This document shows positions 62,634 through 64,000 of a stretch of 64,000 nucleotides of DNA, one piece after another. Location: NCBI GenBank assembly GCA_011503125.2, contig WWBZ02000082.1, positions 2,542,001 through 2,606,000 on the forward strand, in the 5' to 3' direction. How positions within the stretch are numbered: the stretch's first letter is position 1; every line of letters starts with the position of its first letter. The position numbers and the translations under genes were made by a program. The stretch is from Botryosphaeria dothidea (lineage: Eukaryota; Ascomycota; Dothideomycetes; Botryosphaeriales; Botryosphaeriaceae). The notes beneath the pieces are model-generated. The model made no database searches, had not been told where the DNA came from, and saw nothing but the letters and a program-made list of their open reading frames with translations.

Positions 62634-63731
62634 TCACCCCTGAGGCGTTTTTTCTTCTTCTCGCACGTTGATCTCAGCATTCGTATTACTGTACCACGCA
62701 TTCCAAAAATCGACAATCTCCTCGGGATACCCCGTCCTATAGAACTCCAGCTCCCAATCGGGCGCATGCCTCTCCGCGACGCCCAGCCAGTACTCCATCT
62801 CGCGCTGGCAGTCGGGGCGGCCGGCGAAGTGCACGAGGAAGTCCCCCCGCCGTATGCGCTCGGGCGGCAGCGTCTCGTTCTGGAAGGCGTGGTACGCGTT
62901 GAACCAGCGCTGCGGCACGTACGCGACGTGGGGCCGGAAGCGGTCCTCGAGCAGCAGGTGCTCCATGGCGCTCTGGTCCTGGAAGACGAACGGCGCGTCC
63001 GGCCGGTAGTGCCGGTAGCCGATGATGCCCGCGAACAGCTCGAGCGCCCACGCGTTGACGCGCAGCAGGAAGACGCCGTTGTTCAGCCCGTTCGCGTCCT
63101 TGGCGACGACGACGTGGACGGCCGGGTCGGGTGGCAGGAACTTCGCGGGCGGGACGCACGGGTTGAGCACGATGGTGTCGCCGTCCGCCCAGAGCAGCCA
63201 TTCGAGGCGCGCGTCCGCGGGCTTGAGCAGCTCGTCCAGCAGGACGGAGAGGATGTAGGCGGGCTTGTTCCAGACGCCGTCGACGACCTGCTCGCGCAGG
63301 ACGAACTGCCGGAGCCCGTGGATGCGGTTGTGCACCTCGTGCGTGCGCAGCGCGCGCTCGTAGACGGGGTTCGGGTCGCCGTACAGGATGCTGACCTTGC
63401 CGATGCGCACTGTCGACACGGTGGAGAGGTCGTTGTAGTCGGATTCGTTGAGGAGCACCTGGTGGTGCGGGTTGCGGCAGAGCTCGGGATTTTGCTCCCA
63501 TATGCTGTGCTGGATAGGCGAAACGGGGTAGCCGCTTTGTGGAAGGAGGTTAGGTATCGGATTGGTATGTCTCAGAGGCCTGGGTCCTTACATGTTGGTG
63601 GTCAGCCTCGCGGTGAAGAGCAGGAATATCACCAGCACCCATACCAGGAGGAATATGAGCAACCGGTATTTCATGTTCTTCTGCGGAATCATCTTTTGGA
63701 ATTGACGCCGTCTGAGAGTGCGAAATACCAT
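62634..63731 (-). CDS. GMA12/MNN10-type galactosyl/mannosyltransferase (GT34)
   Basis: Two exons on the minus strand (63731-63592 and 63534-62634), 57-bp intron, 346 residues from MVFRTLRRRQFQ. A longer form from 63872 (393 residues) is possible. Type II membrane topology: short basic N terminus, one membrane segment (LLIFLLVWVLVIFLLF), lumenal catalytic domain. The DxD motif is in WLLWADGDTIVLNP, followed by VVVAKDANGLNNGVFLLRVN, FVFQDQSAMEHLL and GDFLVHFAGRPDC, all characteristic of the GT34 family, which adds galactose or mannose to glycoproteins in the Golgi. The gene is intact. It ends 88 bp from the convergent RidA-like gene. A role in the metabolite cluster is not indicated. Confidence 0.9.
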
Positions 63732-64000
63732 CGTGGGCAACGGCGATTTTCGTATGGGAGGGCCGGACAAAGCGTTTGTGGGCGTGTTTGCTTTTTGTCT
63801 TGCCGCTTGCGGAAATTCGATGCAGGGTTGAAGAGACCTTTGAATCGGGACAGACAAGCTTGGCTTGGACAAGCCAAACCAAGAACTTCAGAGAGCACTG
63901 TGTGAGAGCTGAATTGGACGACAAACATTCCACGCGTATAGGTTGAATACATATTTACTGCGCATTGCAATCTTTACAAATATAGACAGATGCTCTTGGG
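63732..64000. other. Upstream region of the glycosyltransferase
   Basis: Holds the 5' region and possible N-terminal extension of the glycosyltransferase (to 63872). No other feature is seen. Confidence 0.5.

Noticed and set aside
62766..63905. 379-codon plus-strand frame opposite the glycosyltransferase
   Set aside because: It is the antisense shadow of a high-GC gene; the minus strand has the DxD and membrane segment.

Overview
The window is genomic DNA of a filamentous ascomycete (Pezizomycotina). The signs are genes with several 50-100 bp GT-AG introns, a fungal highly reducing polyketide synthase, berberine-bridge-type FAD oxidases, fungal P450s, Tad1-like LINEs, chromodomain Ty3 elements, Fot1/pogo and Tc1 transposons, and heavy repeat-induced-point-mutation (RIP)-like decay. 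I cannot name the species.

Layout. 1-2815: end of an unidentified gene, then a solo LTR (1182-1649) with a perfect 5-bp target duplication. 2816-8847 (+): multicopper oxidase, F-box-like protein, SRR1-domain protein. 9005-24226: two FAD oxidases flanking a highly reducing PKS (12829-21179, minus, KS-AT-DH-MT-ER-KR-ACP). The PKS is a pseudogene with four in-frame TAG codons and two frameshifts. The second oxidase is cut off at its 3' end by an LTR. 24134-~57000: a 33-kb nested transposon island. 57788-61129: two convergent P450 pseudogenes. 62076-63731: a RidA-like gene and a GMA12/MNN10-type glycosyltransferase.

The island can be read as layers. Gypsy-A (minus) entered the oxidase gene. A Tad1-like LINE entered the gypsy-A integrase (17-bp duplication). 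A copia element (TATAT) and a Fot1/pogo element (TA) entered that LINE. An intact gypsy-B (37225-45238, identical 478-bp LTRs, TGTTG duplication) landed 12 bp beside the LINE. Gypsy-C, a Tc1/mariner copy, solo LTRs and a second LINE (opposite orientation, 14-bp duplication) lie to the right. All old copies are full of TAG stops. Four of four degenerate reverse transcriptases have lost the second catalytic Asp (DD to DN). Only gypsy-B is open.

Biologically, the PKS, two FAD oxidases, the multicopper oxidase and two P450s look like a secondary-metabolite cluster that has been split by transposons and is decaying. The PKS stops are of the same CpA-to-TpA type as the transposon damage.

The most unusual object is gypsy-B. 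It has a textbook -1 frameshift site with a pseudoknot between gag and pol, a probable Tf1-like self-priming site, an array of eight TGAGC/GCTCA boxes plus a CACGTG palindrome in U3, and a spliced antisense gene at its 3' end encoding a Zn2Cys6-like cysteine array followed by a long coiled coil.
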